A stretch of DNA of 8,534 nucleotides from Bacteroidota bacterium (lineage in GTDB: Bacteria > Bacteroidota > Bacteroidia > 2-12-FULL-35-15), in the NCBI GenBank assembly GCA_021413595.1, contig JAIOQD010000384.1, positions 1 through 8,534 on the forward strand. The letters are read 5' to 3'. This document shows, piece by piece, positions 1-7,187 of the stretch. The position numbers were made by a program, and so were the translations under genes. The stretch's first letter is position 1, and the number at the start of each line of letters is the position of its first letter. The notes under the pieces are model-generated. The model made no database searches. It had not been told where the DNA came from and saw only the letters and a program-made list of their open reading frames with translations.

Positions 1-1199
1 GCAAGAACTATTATTGTCATGATTCCACCAAAAACAACCGATGCTTTTAATCCCATAACACTAGCAGCAAGTCCCGATTCAAAAGCTCCAATTTCGTTTG
101 AAGAGCCGATAAATATACTATTTACAGCCGAAACACGCCCTCGCATCGAATCAGGTGTAGAAAGTTGTAAAATTGTTTGGCGTATCACCACACTTACATT
201 ATCAAAAGCTCCTGTAAGAAAAAGAAAAAATAAAGAAAGATAAAAATTGGTGGAAATACCAAATAGTATTGTTGCAAGTCCAAAAGCACCAACAGATAAG
301 AACAAATTTCTACCAGCATTTTTGGTTGGTGGTTTATAGATGATTATAAGTGCCATAATTACGGCTCCTAAGGCTGGAACTGCACGTAAAAAGCCCAATT
401 CCACCGAGCCAACATGTAATATCTTATCCGCATAGGCAGGAAGCATTGCCACAGCACCTCCAAACAAAACAGCAAAAAGATCCAATGTTAATGCGCCTAA
501 TATTAATTGGTGGCCAAAAACAAATTTTATTCCTGCTGATAAACTTTCTTTTAATGTTTCTTTCTTTTCCTTTTTCGGTAATGGTTTGGAAGCAATAAAT
601 AAAAACGACAGAATAGAAATCAGTATCAATATAATATTCACTTCATAAGCAACAGTAAAACTAATTGCACAGATAAAACCACCTGCTGCAGGACCTACAA
701 CAGATGCAATATGCCAAATGGTGCTATTCCAGGTGGAAGAGTTGGTATATAATGCCCTTGGAATAATTTGTGCCATAAAAGAGGGGAAGGATGCTGCTAA
801 AAATCCCCGGATAACACCAATTCCACCTATCACTATAAAAATGGGAGTGATACCATAGGTTTGAATGATGGTGGATGTATCTAATGAAAAATAGAGTAGG
901 GCAAAGGTGCAAATAATGAGTAAGGAGGTGAATAAAATAATAATATGCTTACGATTAAAGGAATCGGCAACATGACCTGAAACCAATGAAACAATAATAA
1001 ATGGAATAGCTTCCGCCAATCCGATCAAACCCAGAGCCAACACATCTTTGGTGTGTTGATAAATTTGCCAGCCAATTATTACACCTTGCATTTGAATAGC
1101 AAGAGTCAAAAAAAAGCGAGTTGTTAAAAAGAACAAAAATTCCTTAATACGTAATGCGGCAAAGGGATCGTGTTTGATTTTTTGGATAGAATCGTGCAT
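1..1199 (-). CDS. MFS transporter, MFS_3/EntS-like exporter (3' end cut off)
   Basis: This is a probable inner-membrane, proton-driven exporter of the major facilitator superfamily. Reading the minus strand from the ATG at 1197-1199 gives 399 codons with no stop before the window edge. The protein is highly hydrophobic, with several membrane-spanning stretches (for example about residues 55-74, 86-105, 117-137, 188-203, 273-287 and 301-330). Residues 75-85 (GHVADSFNRKH) match MFS motif A between TM2 and TM3. Residues 348-376 contain TPDSMRGRVSAVN followed by SNEIGAFESG, a stretch I recognise from the MFS_3 family, which includes the enterobactin exporter EntS. Members usually have about 410-430 residues, so only the last few tens are missing. 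The substrate cannot be read from the sequence. No siderophore genes are visible nearby, so a general drug or metabolite exporter is as likely. The family is confident, the substrate unknown. Confidence 0.9.
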   Translation of the reverse strand, partial: MHDSIQKIKHDPFAALRIKEFLFFLTTRFFLTLAIQMQGVIIGWQIYQHTKDVLALGLIGLAEAIPFIIVSLVSGHVADSFNRKHIIILFTSLLIICTFALLYFSLDTSTIIQTYGITPIFIVIGGIGVIRGFLAASFPSFMAQIIPRALYTNSSTWNSTIWHIASVVGPAAGGFICAISFTVAYEVNIILILISILSFLFIASKPLPKKEKKETLKESLSAGIKFVFGHQLILGALTLDLFAVLFGGAVAMLPAYADKILHVGSVELGFLRAVPALGAVIMALIIIYKPPTKNAGRNLFLSVGAFGLATILFGISTNFYLSLFFLFLTGAFDNVSVVIRQTILQLSTPDSMRGRVSAVNSIFIGSSNEIGAFESGLAASVMGLKASVVFGGIMTIIVL

Positions 1200-1257
1200 A
1201 AATAAACTAATACGTTTAATTGATTTGCTGTATTAACCATAATAAATGGGGCAATAT

Positions 1258-1285
1258 CAAATGTAAACAATAAAGTCCCGTTCAA
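1258..1285 (-). promoter_or_regulatory. Candidate Bacteroidota-type promoter of the MFS gene
   Basis: On the minus strand, TACATTTG (1265-1258) matches the Bacteroidota -7 consensus TAnnTTTG exactly. A TTG lies at 1285-1283, with a 17-base spacer, in the range reported for the -33 element of this phylum. Transcription would start near 1251, giving a leader of about 50 bases before the ATG at 1199. The -33 triplet sits in the loop of the inverted repeat at 1272-1296 and one stem arm lies in the spacer. This is a motif match only, in AT-rich DNA where chance hits occur. Confidence 0.45.
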
Positions 1286-1296
1286 TACGGGACTTT
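1272..1296 (-). terminator. 9-bp perfect hairpin, probable terminator of the redoxin unit
   Basis: AAAGTCCCG (1272-1280) and CGGGACTTT (1288-1296) are perfect inverted repeats around a 7-base loop, with a GC-rich core flanked by A and T tracts. On the minus strand the stem runs into a T-rich stretch (TTTATTGTTT), as expected for an intrinsic terminator of the redoxin gene and small ORF that end at 1398 and 1318. The A/T flanks would let it work in both directions. It also overlaps the candidate MFS promoter, so an operator role is possible. Confidence 0.6.
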
Positions 1297-1317
1297 GTTG
1301 GACTTTATATAAGTTAA

Positions 1318-1398
1318 TTAGTTGTAATCCGCAGCAATTTCTCGAGCTGGTCGAGAAAACTGTGTGTAAGCATTTTTAAAACAATTTTTCAAAATCAT
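1318..1398 (-). CDS. Possible 26-residue small protein, coupled to the redoxin gene
   Basis: An ATG at 1396-1398 shares its first base position with the last base of the redoxin stop codon (TAATG), an arrangement typical of translational coupling by terminating ribosomes. The frame runs 26 codons to a TAA at 1318-1320 and ends 22 bases before the hairpin at 1272-1296, so it fits between the redoxin gene and its likely terminator. The peptide starts MILKNCFKNAY and ends SRPAREIAADYN. It has one Cys (residue 6), is basic at the N-terminus, and has no signal peptide or membrane segment. I do not recognise it. An ORF this short can arise by chance, and the 8-bp inverted repeat inside it (1338-1358) may be the real reason the stretch exists. 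Confidence 0.3.
   Translation of the reverse strand: MILKNCFKNAYTQFSRPAREIAADYN
1338..1358. repeat. 8-bp perfect inverted repeat inside the small ORF
   Basis: TTTCTCGA (1338-1345) and TCGAGAAA (1351-1358) are exact inverted repeats around the 5-base loop GCTGG. There is no T-run after the stem on either strand, so it is not a standard terminator. It could be an RNA 3'-end stabilising hairpin or a protein-binding palindrome. Confidence 0.5.
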
Positions 1399-2012
1399 TA
1401 TTCTTCCACTCTTTTAATGGAACAACCTACTGATTTTGTAGAATTTATTTTTACAGCTTTACCAGCTCCCAGAGCCATAATCGCATCTTTTAAAAAATGC
1501 TCTTTGGCATCATTGGCATCTTTTATATTATCATCAATGGCTCCGCGATAAGCCAATCCTTTTTTGTCGAACAGAAAAATATGTGGAGTGCGGGTAGCAC
1601 CAAAAGCATTAGCCAATTCAGAGTTTTTATCTACAACATAGCTGAAATTATAAAACTGCGCTTTAGCATATTTTTTCATTTCTTCAAAAGAGTCGTCTGC
1701 ATCACGTTGTGCTTCGTTTGAATTAACCACAATCACACCAATTTTATTTTTTGTTGCAAGCGTTGCCACTTCTTTTATACGTGCTTCAGTTAACTTTACG
1801 TAAGGGCAGGTATTGCAGGAAAAGATCACGAGTAAACCATTCTCTTCTTTTACATCAGTTAACGAAACTTCTTTTCCTGTAACACTCATCATTTTATGAT
1901 CCGCTTTTGGTATTTCAGAACCGATTGCCAATTCCTGAATAGTAACGGTTTTAAAAGCAGTTGCAATTAAAAAAAGGGCTATTATTGATACTAATTGTAA
2001 AGATTTTTTCAT
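1398..2012 (-). CDS. Exported thioredoxin-fold redoxin (PRX_like1-type)
   Basis: This is a probable periplasmic thiol-disulfide or peroxiredoxin-like protein of 204 residues. Residues 1 to about 20 form a signal peptide (MKKS, then a hydrophobic stretch to ATAF), so it is predicted to leave the cytoplasm. The thioredoxin-fold core follows: IFSCNTCPYVK with a CxxC pair at Cys66 and Cys69, then the strand IGVIVVNSN (residues 91-99), and a cis-proline loop TRTPHIFLFD with Pro143. A third cysteine, Cys197, lies in a C-terminal VGCSIK motif, which I associate with the AhpC/TSA-related PRX_like1 group whose active site reads CNxCP. The substrate is unknown. The gene is divergent from the DUF2461 gene across 137 bases, and a possible small ORF overlaps its stop by one base. 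The ATG at 2012 is supported by the signal peptide beginning there. Confidence 0.85.
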   Translation of the reverse strand: MKKSLQLVSIIALFLIATAFKTVTIQELAIGSEIPKADHKMMSVTGKEVSLTDVKEENGLLVIFSCNTCPYVKLTEARIKEVATLATKNKIGVIVVNSNEAQRDADDSFEEMKKYAKAQFYNFSYVVDKNSELANAFGATRTPHIFLFDKKGLAYRGAIDDNIKDANDAKEHFLKDAIMALGAGKAVKINSTKSVGCSIKRVEE

Positions 2013-2149
2013 TAGATCATTTTTTATGTATGGTGAATTTACAAAAAAAAATGATAATTCAACAATTGCAACCTTATTTTCTTACTTAACTTAAGGCAAA
2101 TTCATGTATATTTTACTTAATTTTACTCATACTAAAACTTACAACCATA

Positions 2150-2839
2150 ATGACAAAAGCAAAAATAAAATCTTCCAATTTAGAGTTTTTAAAACAGTTG
2201 AAGAAGAATAATAACCGTGATTGGTTTGCTGTTCATAAAGAAAGGTATTTGCTGGAGCTATCGCAAATAGAAGCCTTTGTAGATGATCTGTTGTTGGAAA
2301 TGAATAAACATGATGTTATTGAAACTCTATCAGGGAAGAAAAGCCTACACCGTATTTACCGTGATACGAGGTTTTCGAAAGATAAAACACCTTATAAAAA
2401 CAATTGGGGCGGTGGCTTTAAACGTGCTACTAAAAACCGAAGAGGTGGTTATTATTTTCATATTGAACCCGGCAATACTTTTTCAGCAGGAGGGTTCTGG
2501 GCTCCAGAACCAAAAGATTTAAAACGTTTACGTGATGAGTTTGCACATGATGCAACCCCTTTACGTAAATTAATAAAAAACAAATCTTTTATTAATACCT
2601 TTGGTAGTTTAGAAGGCGAACAGGTAAAAACCTCTCCTAAAGGCTTTGATGCTGATAATGTAGCTATTGACCTTATCCGTTACAAACAATTTTTGCTTGT
2701 CCATAAATTTAGCGATAAGGAAGTGTTAGCGGACGACTTTTTAAAACAGGTAAATGATACCTTTAAAAAAATGCGCCCCTTTTTTGATTATATGACGGAA
2801 GTATTAACTACCGATGTAAATGGAGTTGCAATTGACTGA
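2150..2839 (+). CDS. DUF2461 (TIGR02453) family protein
   Basis: This 229-residue soluble protein has the usual length of the DUF2461 family, whose function is unknown. Recognisable family stretches are, in order: FLKQLKKNNNRDWF near the N-terminus (residues 13-26), RIYRDTRFSKDKTPYK (68-83), GGYYFHIEPG (99-108), GGFWAPEP (114-121) with LKRLRDEF after it, and PKGFDADNVAIDLIRYKQF (163-181). There is no signal peptide or membrane segment, so it should be cytoplasmic. The ATG at 2150 fits because the conserved region begins within the first 15 residues. The start lies in an A-rich stretch with no clear Shine-Dalgarno site. The gene stands alone on its strand, divergent from the redoxin and convergent with the RND gene. 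I saw no convincing terminator in the 169 bases after it. Confidence 0.9.
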   Translation: MTKAKIKSSNLEFLKQLKKNNNRDWFAVHKERYLLELSQIEAFVDDLLLEMNKHDVIETLSGKKSLHRIYRDTRFSKDKTPYKNNWGGGFKRATKNRRGGYYFHIEPGNTFSAGGFWAPEPKDLKRLRDEFAHDATPLRKLIKNKSFINTFGSLEGEQVKTSPKGFDADNVAIDLIRYKQFLLVHKFSDKEVLADDFLKQVNDTFKKMRPFFDYMTEVLTTDVNGVAID

Positions 2840-3008
2840 TCACCAAAAATTAACTGCATAGAAAGATAGCAGCTTTAAATTGTGAATAAAACTAAGTTTT
2901 TCGTTTAATAAACAAGCTACCCTTGACGTTATGACTACGTGCGCAGTTATTTCGAGCATATAAAGAAATCGGGGCTGATTCTAGTTAGCATATTAAATAA
3001 GCCTCCTA

Positions 3009-5354
3009 TTAATCTACCAATTCAATTAATGGCTCTTTTACCAGTTCCCTTCTGGTTTTTCTTTTATCTATAGAAAGAAGAATTGCCGGAAGTAAAACTA
3101 AATTAGTTACCATGGATACCAAGAGTGTTATTGAAATAAGAACTCCCATTGCAACCGTACCACCAAAACTTGATGCTGCGAATATTGCGAAGCCGAAAAA
3201 CAAAATTACAGCAGTGTAAATCATGCTTAATCCTGTTTCTTTTATTGCAATTGAAATAGCTTTTGCAGCAGGCACTGTAGATCTTTTTAATTCTTGTCTA
3301 TACTTTGTTAAAAAGTAAATGGTTCCATCAGAGGCAATTCCGAAAGCAATACTGAATATTAAAATGGTGGAGGGTTTGAAACGTATCCCTAAAAACCCCA
3401 TTATACCTGCCGTAATAATAAGTGGAATGAGGCAGGGTATTTTAGATAATATGATGATACGAAACGATCTGAAAAGTGCAAAGCCCAAGAGGAGTATCAG
3501 CAGGATTTCTATAATTAAACTTTCAAAAAGATTATAGAGTAAATAGTCGTTTCCTTTCAGGAACATTAAGCTATGCCCGGTAAGCATAACATCATAATCT
3601 TTGGGATTTAAAACCGAATCTATTCTTGGTTTAAGTTCGGCTAAAAGGATCTTTGTTTTTTTAGATCCAATATCAGCCATCTGAAAGCTAACTCTTGTGT
3701 ATTGTTTTGTGCTGTCGATGAAAGATTTTAATCGATCTTCCTTTCCTTTAACCGTAGAATTGAACTGAGAAAGTTCATTAAGTTCCATTGCTCCGGGTAG
3801 AATAAAATATTTAGGATTACCTCCGTTATATGCCTGATATGAGAATTTCAGTCCTTCAATCACAGATAATGGTTTTGAAAATTCAGGATATTCCGAAAAT
3901 ATTTTTTGAACCCTTTTTATTTTATACAATAAGGTTCCATTATCAGCAAATACACCATTTTCTTTTCTTGTATTGATGCCAATTTCAAAAGGTAATACAC
4001 CTTTAAAATGTTCCTGAAAAAATGCAAGATCCGTATTTACAGGGTCCTTTTGAGGCAGATCATCAACAACAAATCCATTTACATCAATTTTACTCATTCC
4101 ATAAAAACAAACCAACGTAATTATTGTAATTATGGTATAAATTGCATTACGTTTATTTTGCACAATAGAATCAATATATGTTAATAATTTATTAATTCTT
4201 TTGCCTTCCAGATGTCTCATTTGCTTGGTTGTTGGAGGCGGCAAAAAACTCAAAATAATAGGTATAAGAATAAGTGTGATGATATAGGTAGCCATTACAT
4301 TGATACCCGCCACAACTCCAAATTCCATAAGCATGGAACTATTAGTAAAGTAAAGCACCCCAAAGCCAATAGCCGTGGTGATATTCGCAAAAAACAACGA
4401 AACACCTATTGTTACAATCATTCTTGATAAAGCCTTCATCTTATTACGATGGAGTGCATACTCGCTTTGATATTTATTGATTAGGAAAACACAGTTTGGG
4501 ATCCCTATTACCATTATTAATGGAGCAATTAAACCTGATAGCACAGTAATTTTATAATTCATTAAATGAATTGTCCCCAGCGACCATACAACGCCTATCG
4601 CTACAACAGAGATGGAATAAAAAACAGTGTTGAATGACTTGAAAAATGCCCAAAGTATGAAGGCCATTACCAGTATTGCCATTATCATAAACAATACCAT
4701 CTCTCCGGAGATTTTTTCCATAAATGCTGTTCGAATATATGGCATCCCGGAATAATGCAAATCGAGGTTATGTTTTTTAGAAAAGGCATCGGCCTCGGTT
4801 TTTATTTGTTTTACTATTTCAATGCGGTGTTTTGAATTCAGGTCTTTTTTGGTAAATGTAATGGCCATAAGGCTTGCGCCAGTAGCTTTATTATATACTA
4901 ATCCCTCATAAAAGGGGAGGGATTCAATTATCTTTTTGATACTATCCAACTCCAGCTGCGTGGTAGGAGCTTTAGACATAATCGGAGTAAAATCAAATTT
5001 GCTCAAACTATCATTACGATGAATGTTGTATAGCTTGGTAACAGACATTACATCTTTTATTCCACTGATATTTTTTATATTGTCGCTTAGGGAATACCAG
5101 TCTTTAAACTTTTCTAGTTCATAAAGATTACTGTCCTTCAACCCTACAACCATAACGTTACCATCTTCGCCAAACATTTTTTTGAAGTTTTCATACTCAA
5201 TATAGGTAACATCATCATCCGGAAGGACTTTAGCAAAATCATACGACAGCTGTATTTTTGACGCACGATACCCCATGAAAATTGTTATAAGACCAAGAAT
5301 AACAACAAATGTTATTTTGTTTCTCAAAATTTTATTTGCAAAAAATTTAAACAT
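3009..5354 (-). CDS. RND-superfamily exporter, MmpL/COG1033 type
   Basis: This complete 781-residue inner-membrane protein belongs to the RND superfamily, in the two-repeat MmpL/SSD-like group (COG1033, predicted exporters), often linked to lipids or hydrophobic substrates. Each half has one membrane segment, a large periplasmic loop and five more segments: TM1 about 12-29, loop 30-217, TM2-6 about 218-371, TM7 about 403-420, loop 421-608, TM8-12 about 609-762. The tenth segment carries GIASDGTIYFLTKYRQE, with Asp676 where the proton-relay acid usually lies. The matching place in the first half reads GIPNCVFLINKYQ and has no acid. The C-terminal 20 residues are charged and cytoplasmic. No adaptor or outer-membrane factor gene adjoins it, so it probably works alone or with partners elsewhere. 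A 10-bp inverted repeat lies 44 bases upstream. The substrate is unknown. Confidence 0.9.
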   Translation of the reverse strand: MFKFFANKILRNKITFVVILGLITIFMGYRASKIQLSYDFAKVLPDDDVTYIEYENFKKMFGEDGNVMVVGLKDSNLYELEKFKDWYSLSDNIKNISGIKDVMSVTKLYNIHRNDSLSKFDFTPIMSKAPTTQLELDSIKKIIESLPFYEGLVYNKATGASLMAITFTKKDLNSKHRIEIVKQIKTEADAFSKKHNLDLHYSGMPYIRTAFMEKISGEMVLFMIMAILVMAFILWAFFKSFNTVFYSISVVAIGVVWSLGTIHLMNYKITVLSGLIAPLIMVIGIPNCVFLINKYQSEYALHRNKMKALSRMIVTIGVSLFFANITTAIGFGVLYFTNSSMLMEFGVVAGINVMATYIITLILIPIILSFLPPPTTKQMRHLEGKRINKLLTYIDSIVQNKRNAIYTIITIITLVCFYGMSKIDVNGFVVDDLPQKDPVNTDLAFFQEHFKGVLPFEIGINTRKENGVFADNGTLLYKIKRVQKIFSEYPEFSKPLSVIEGLKFSYQAYNGGNPKYFILPGAMELNELSQFNSTVKGKEDRLKSFIDSTKQYTRVSFQMADIGSKKTKILLAELKPRIDSVLNPKDYDVMLTGHSLMFLKGNDYLLYNLFESLIIEILLILLLGFALFRSFRIIILSKIPCLIPLIITAGIMGFLGIRFKPSTILIFSIAFGIASDGTIYFLTKYRQELKRSTVPAAKAISIAIKETGLSMIYTAVILFFGFAIFAASSFGGTVAMGVLISITLLVSMVTNLVLLPAILLSIDKRKTRRELVKEPLIELVD

Positions 5355-5397
5355 ACCTTTTAAAGTTTAATGTAATGTTGTTCTCGTTAGGTTATTA

Positions 5398-5424
5398 TTC
5401 TCAGTATAGTAATCATACTGAGAA
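5398..5424. repeat. 10-bp perfect inverted repeat upstream of the RND gene
   Basis: TTCTCAGTAT (5398-5407) and ATACTGAGAA (5415-5424) are exact inverted repeats around the 7-base centre AGTAATC. The right arm ends with AACAAC and the left is preceded by GTTATT, so pairing can extend imperfectly outward. It lies 44 bases upstream of the RND start codon and has no T-run, which fits a repressor operator (27 bp overall, similar in size to TetR-family sites) or a 5'-leader hairpin better than a terminator. Confidence 0.6.
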
Positions 5425-5702
5425 ACAACGCTTTATGTATAAGGGTTCCTTAAAGAATCGAGGATAAATACTTTGGTTTCGCTTTGTTTTGTTCTGTGAG
5501 GAACGTATTGTTATATTATCGTTTAAATTAATGAATTCATGAATGCTAATTTTCTAGTCATTTTTCTTTTAAAGAGGGGCTAAAATACAAAAAAATGGGG
5601 AGGGAAATGGTATAATTTTTAACCGGATTTTACTTTATTATTCACAAATAGCTAGGCATTATGTTTAAGTAACGATTTTTTTAGTGGTTCAAAACAATTT
5701 TA

Positions 5703-5738
5703 CAAGCAAACCAGAGCATATTGCGTCCGGCTTGCTTG
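5703..5738. repeat. Imperfect 36-base hairpin next to the terminator
   Basis: CAAGCAA (5703-5709) pairs with TTGCTTG (5732-5738). After an A/C mismatch CC pairs with GG, after another A/C mismatch GA pairs with TC, and then GCA pairs with TGC across a 3-base loop with one bulged G. That is 14 base pairs in a single stem. It begins one base from the next hairpin (5740-5775). It could be a second terminator stem, an mRNA 3'-end structure or half of a REP-like palindromic unit. Confidence 0.55.
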
Positions 5739-5739
5739 C

Positions 5740-5775
5740 AAAATAGCCTCCCAATGTATTTTGGTAGGCTATTTT
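5740..5775 (-). terminator. Long hairpin, probable terminator of the DUF4139 gene
   Basis: AAAATAGCCT (5740-5749) and AGGCTATTTT (5766-5775) form a perfect 10-bp stem. Past a C/T mismatch, CCAA pairs with TTGG around the 6-base loop TGTATT. A and T tracts flank the stem on both sides. It lies 54 bases after the stop of the minus-strand DUF4139 gene, the position expected for its intrinsic terminator, and it could stop transcripts in both directions. Confidence 0.65.
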
Positions 5776-5828
5776 ACATTTTTATGAGGAATTCGTCAAA
5801 TAAAATTCTAAAGAGCAATTTATTTGTA

Positions 5829-6314
5829 TTACAAACCCGCCACTATTTTAGATTTAGGGTATTTAACACTATAGGTGAATGTTATTTTTTTAGTTTCTTT
5901 TGGTTTGATGTTCAATTTCCAGTTTAACAAACCTGAGTTCTCATCAAGTGTTGCACCTGATGATTCAACTAAAAGTATAACTAACTCTTTGTTTTGAGAA
6001 ACAGGAATTTGATCTTGCAAATAAAAATTGGAAGCAGTAGATTTAGTATTCCTAACAGTAATTTCATAGGTTACTGTTTTTACTTTATCTTCCCCAATGA
6101 TTTTTTCTTTGGTTTTATCTTTTTGTTTCGCACGAGTAACTACAATATTTTTGTCGCGTCCTAATGTTAGATCAAGTGTATCCGTTAAGTTATTTGGATT
6201 GATATATGATTCACCAACAAATGTTCCATCGAAGTATATATTTACATTGCCAGCCACCAGATTCAATTCATCCCAATTGGTGATTTTAGCAACTAAAAAA
6301 GCATCTTTATCCAA
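5829..6314 (-). CDS. C-terminal fragment of the broken DUF4139 gene
   Basis: This 161-residue piece is the end of DUF4139: MDKDAFLVAKITNWDELNL, NIYFDGTFVGES, and the closing beta-strand motif KKITFTYSVKYPKSK. It lies in the same reading frame as the middle fragment, separated only by the TAA at 6378-6380 and 21 further codons before this Met, which is probably an ordinary internal methionine. Without the rest of the gene and its signal peptide, independent function is unlikely. Confidence 0.45.
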   Translation of the reverse strand: MDKDAFLVAKITNWDELNLVAGNVNIYFDGTFVGESYINPNNLTDTLDLTLGRDKNIVVTRAKQKDKTKEKIIGEDKVKTVTYEITVRNTKSTASNFYLQDQIPVSQNKELVILLVESSGATLDENSGLLNWKLNIKPKETKKITFTYSVKYPKSKIVAGL

Positions 6315-6377
6315 CTTTGGTGCAGAAAAATGAGTGTACTCGGCAGCAATATCTTTTGTTTGAACTGCAACAAAGTG

Positions 6378-7187
6378 TTATTTGCCATCATTTGGTATAG
6401 TATATGGCAATTTTATTTCATATTCCACATTCGTGAAATTTTCTTCAGTTGTGATATAATCCGAAATTGGTTTGGCTTGCACTTCTTCCATTACAGCTCC
6501 TGCCTTATCACTATTGTAATCGGCTACTGATTCAGAAGTTTTACTCACTGATGAAAGAGTTTCCGATCTGCTCTGAACCGGAGAAGGATAACGATATGGA
6601 TTTGGATTGTAAAAACTCAACCACCATGTGTTCAAAAGTGGTTTTACATTACTCTGATTAGGATTAGCAGTAGAGAGTGTTAATTTAACATCATTCCAAT
6701 CAATGCCTGTATTTTGAAAAACCTGTGCCTTGTATGTCAATTGCATTGCTCCGCTTGCACCTTTTGCACGTAAATCATACGAAGGACTCCAGCCAGCACC
6801 TTGTAACATATAATTAATATTAATGCTTCCGGTAGCAATAGCATCAGCGGATACCGTAACAATTATCTGGTATTTTGTTTCGTCTTTTACCACTTCACCT
6901 GTGTTTGCATTATAGTTTTGTAATAAAACCAGATCATTTTGCATACGTTGTTTTTTATTATTTACACGATACTCTTCTTTTTTCAATTTTAATAATTCGG
7001 AATTGATATTACTTAATCTTTCGCGTAAGTATGAAATTGATTCTTTCACTAAGTTAAGAGTGTCTCTTTTTGTTTCACCCTTTATTAGTCGATTATTCAA
7101 CAAAGCATTTTTTTCAATATTTAAAGCATCTCTGGTGGTGTAGATCTCTTCCAGATCAAAACCGATCATTACTATTGAATCCTGCAA
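6378..7187 (-). CDS. Middle fragment of the broken DUF4139 gene: coiled coil and first part of DUF4139
   Basis: This piece opens at a TTG (7185-7187), but family-like sequence (HIKLLQDSIVMIG) continues upstream in the same frame to about 7211, so the TTG is only where an automatic caller would begin. Charged heptad-like sequence (about residues 10-90, such as LRERLSNINSELLKLKKEE) suggests a coiled coil. The DUF4139 motifs GWSPSYDLRA and DWNDVKLTLSTANP follow, then a low-complexity Ser/Pro/Tyr linker. It ends at the TAA (6378-6380) just after IPNDGK. No signal peptide remains. Confidence 0.45.
   Translation of the reverse strand: MQDSIVMIGFDLEEIYTTRDALNIEKNALLNNRLIKGETKRDTLNLVKESISYLRERLSNINSELLKLKKEEYRVNNKKQRMQNDLVLLQNYNANTGEVVKDETKYQIIVTVSADAIATGSININYMLQGAGWSPSYDLRAKGASGAMQLTYKAQVFQNTGIDWNDVKLTLSTANPNQSNVKPLLNTWWLSFYNPNPYRYPSPVQSRSETLSSVSKTSESVADYNSDKAGAVMEEVQAKPISDYITTEENFTNVEYEIKLPYTIPNDGK

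Larger units (their letters stand above)
5355..5828. other. 474-base gene-free region with several palindromes
   Basis: I found no credible coding frame here; the short plus-strand frame entering at 5721 lies partly antisense to the DUF4139 gene and resembles no protein. The region lies upstream of the RND gene and downstream of the DUF4139 pseudogene, so it must hold the RND promoter and the pseudogene terminator. It contains the inverted repeat 5398-5424 and the adjoining hairpins 5703-5738 and 5740-5775. No exact TAnnTTTG promoter pointing at the RND gene was found. A TAGCTATTTG at about 5644-5653 on the minus strand is near the consensus but has the wrong internal spacing. Confidence 0.7.

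Noticed and set aside
1497..1721. Plus-strand 74-residue frame
   Set aside because: It is fully antisense to the well-supported redoxin gene.
2310..2522. Plus-strand 70-residue frame
   Set aside because: It is an alternative frame inside the DUF2461 gene, whose own frame carries the family motifs.
2888..2900. Possible terminator between the convergent DUF2461 and RND genes (AAAACT, A, AGTTTT)
   Set aside because: The loop would be a single base and the stem is almost all A-T, so it cannot form a stable hairpin as drawn.
5531..5543. Overlapping palindromes ATGAATTCAT and TTCATGAA
   Set aside because: They are short, AT-rich, without a loop, and expected by chance in this composition.
5640..5656. 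Near-consensus minus-strand -7 element TAGCTATTTG for the RND gene
   Set aside because: There are four bases rather than two between TA and TTTG, and it lies almost 300 bases from the start codon with no clear -33 partner.
5721..5927. Plus-strand 68-residue frame
   Set aside because: It covers the hairpin region and part of the DUF4139 antisense strand and resembles no protein family; I treat it as a shadow.
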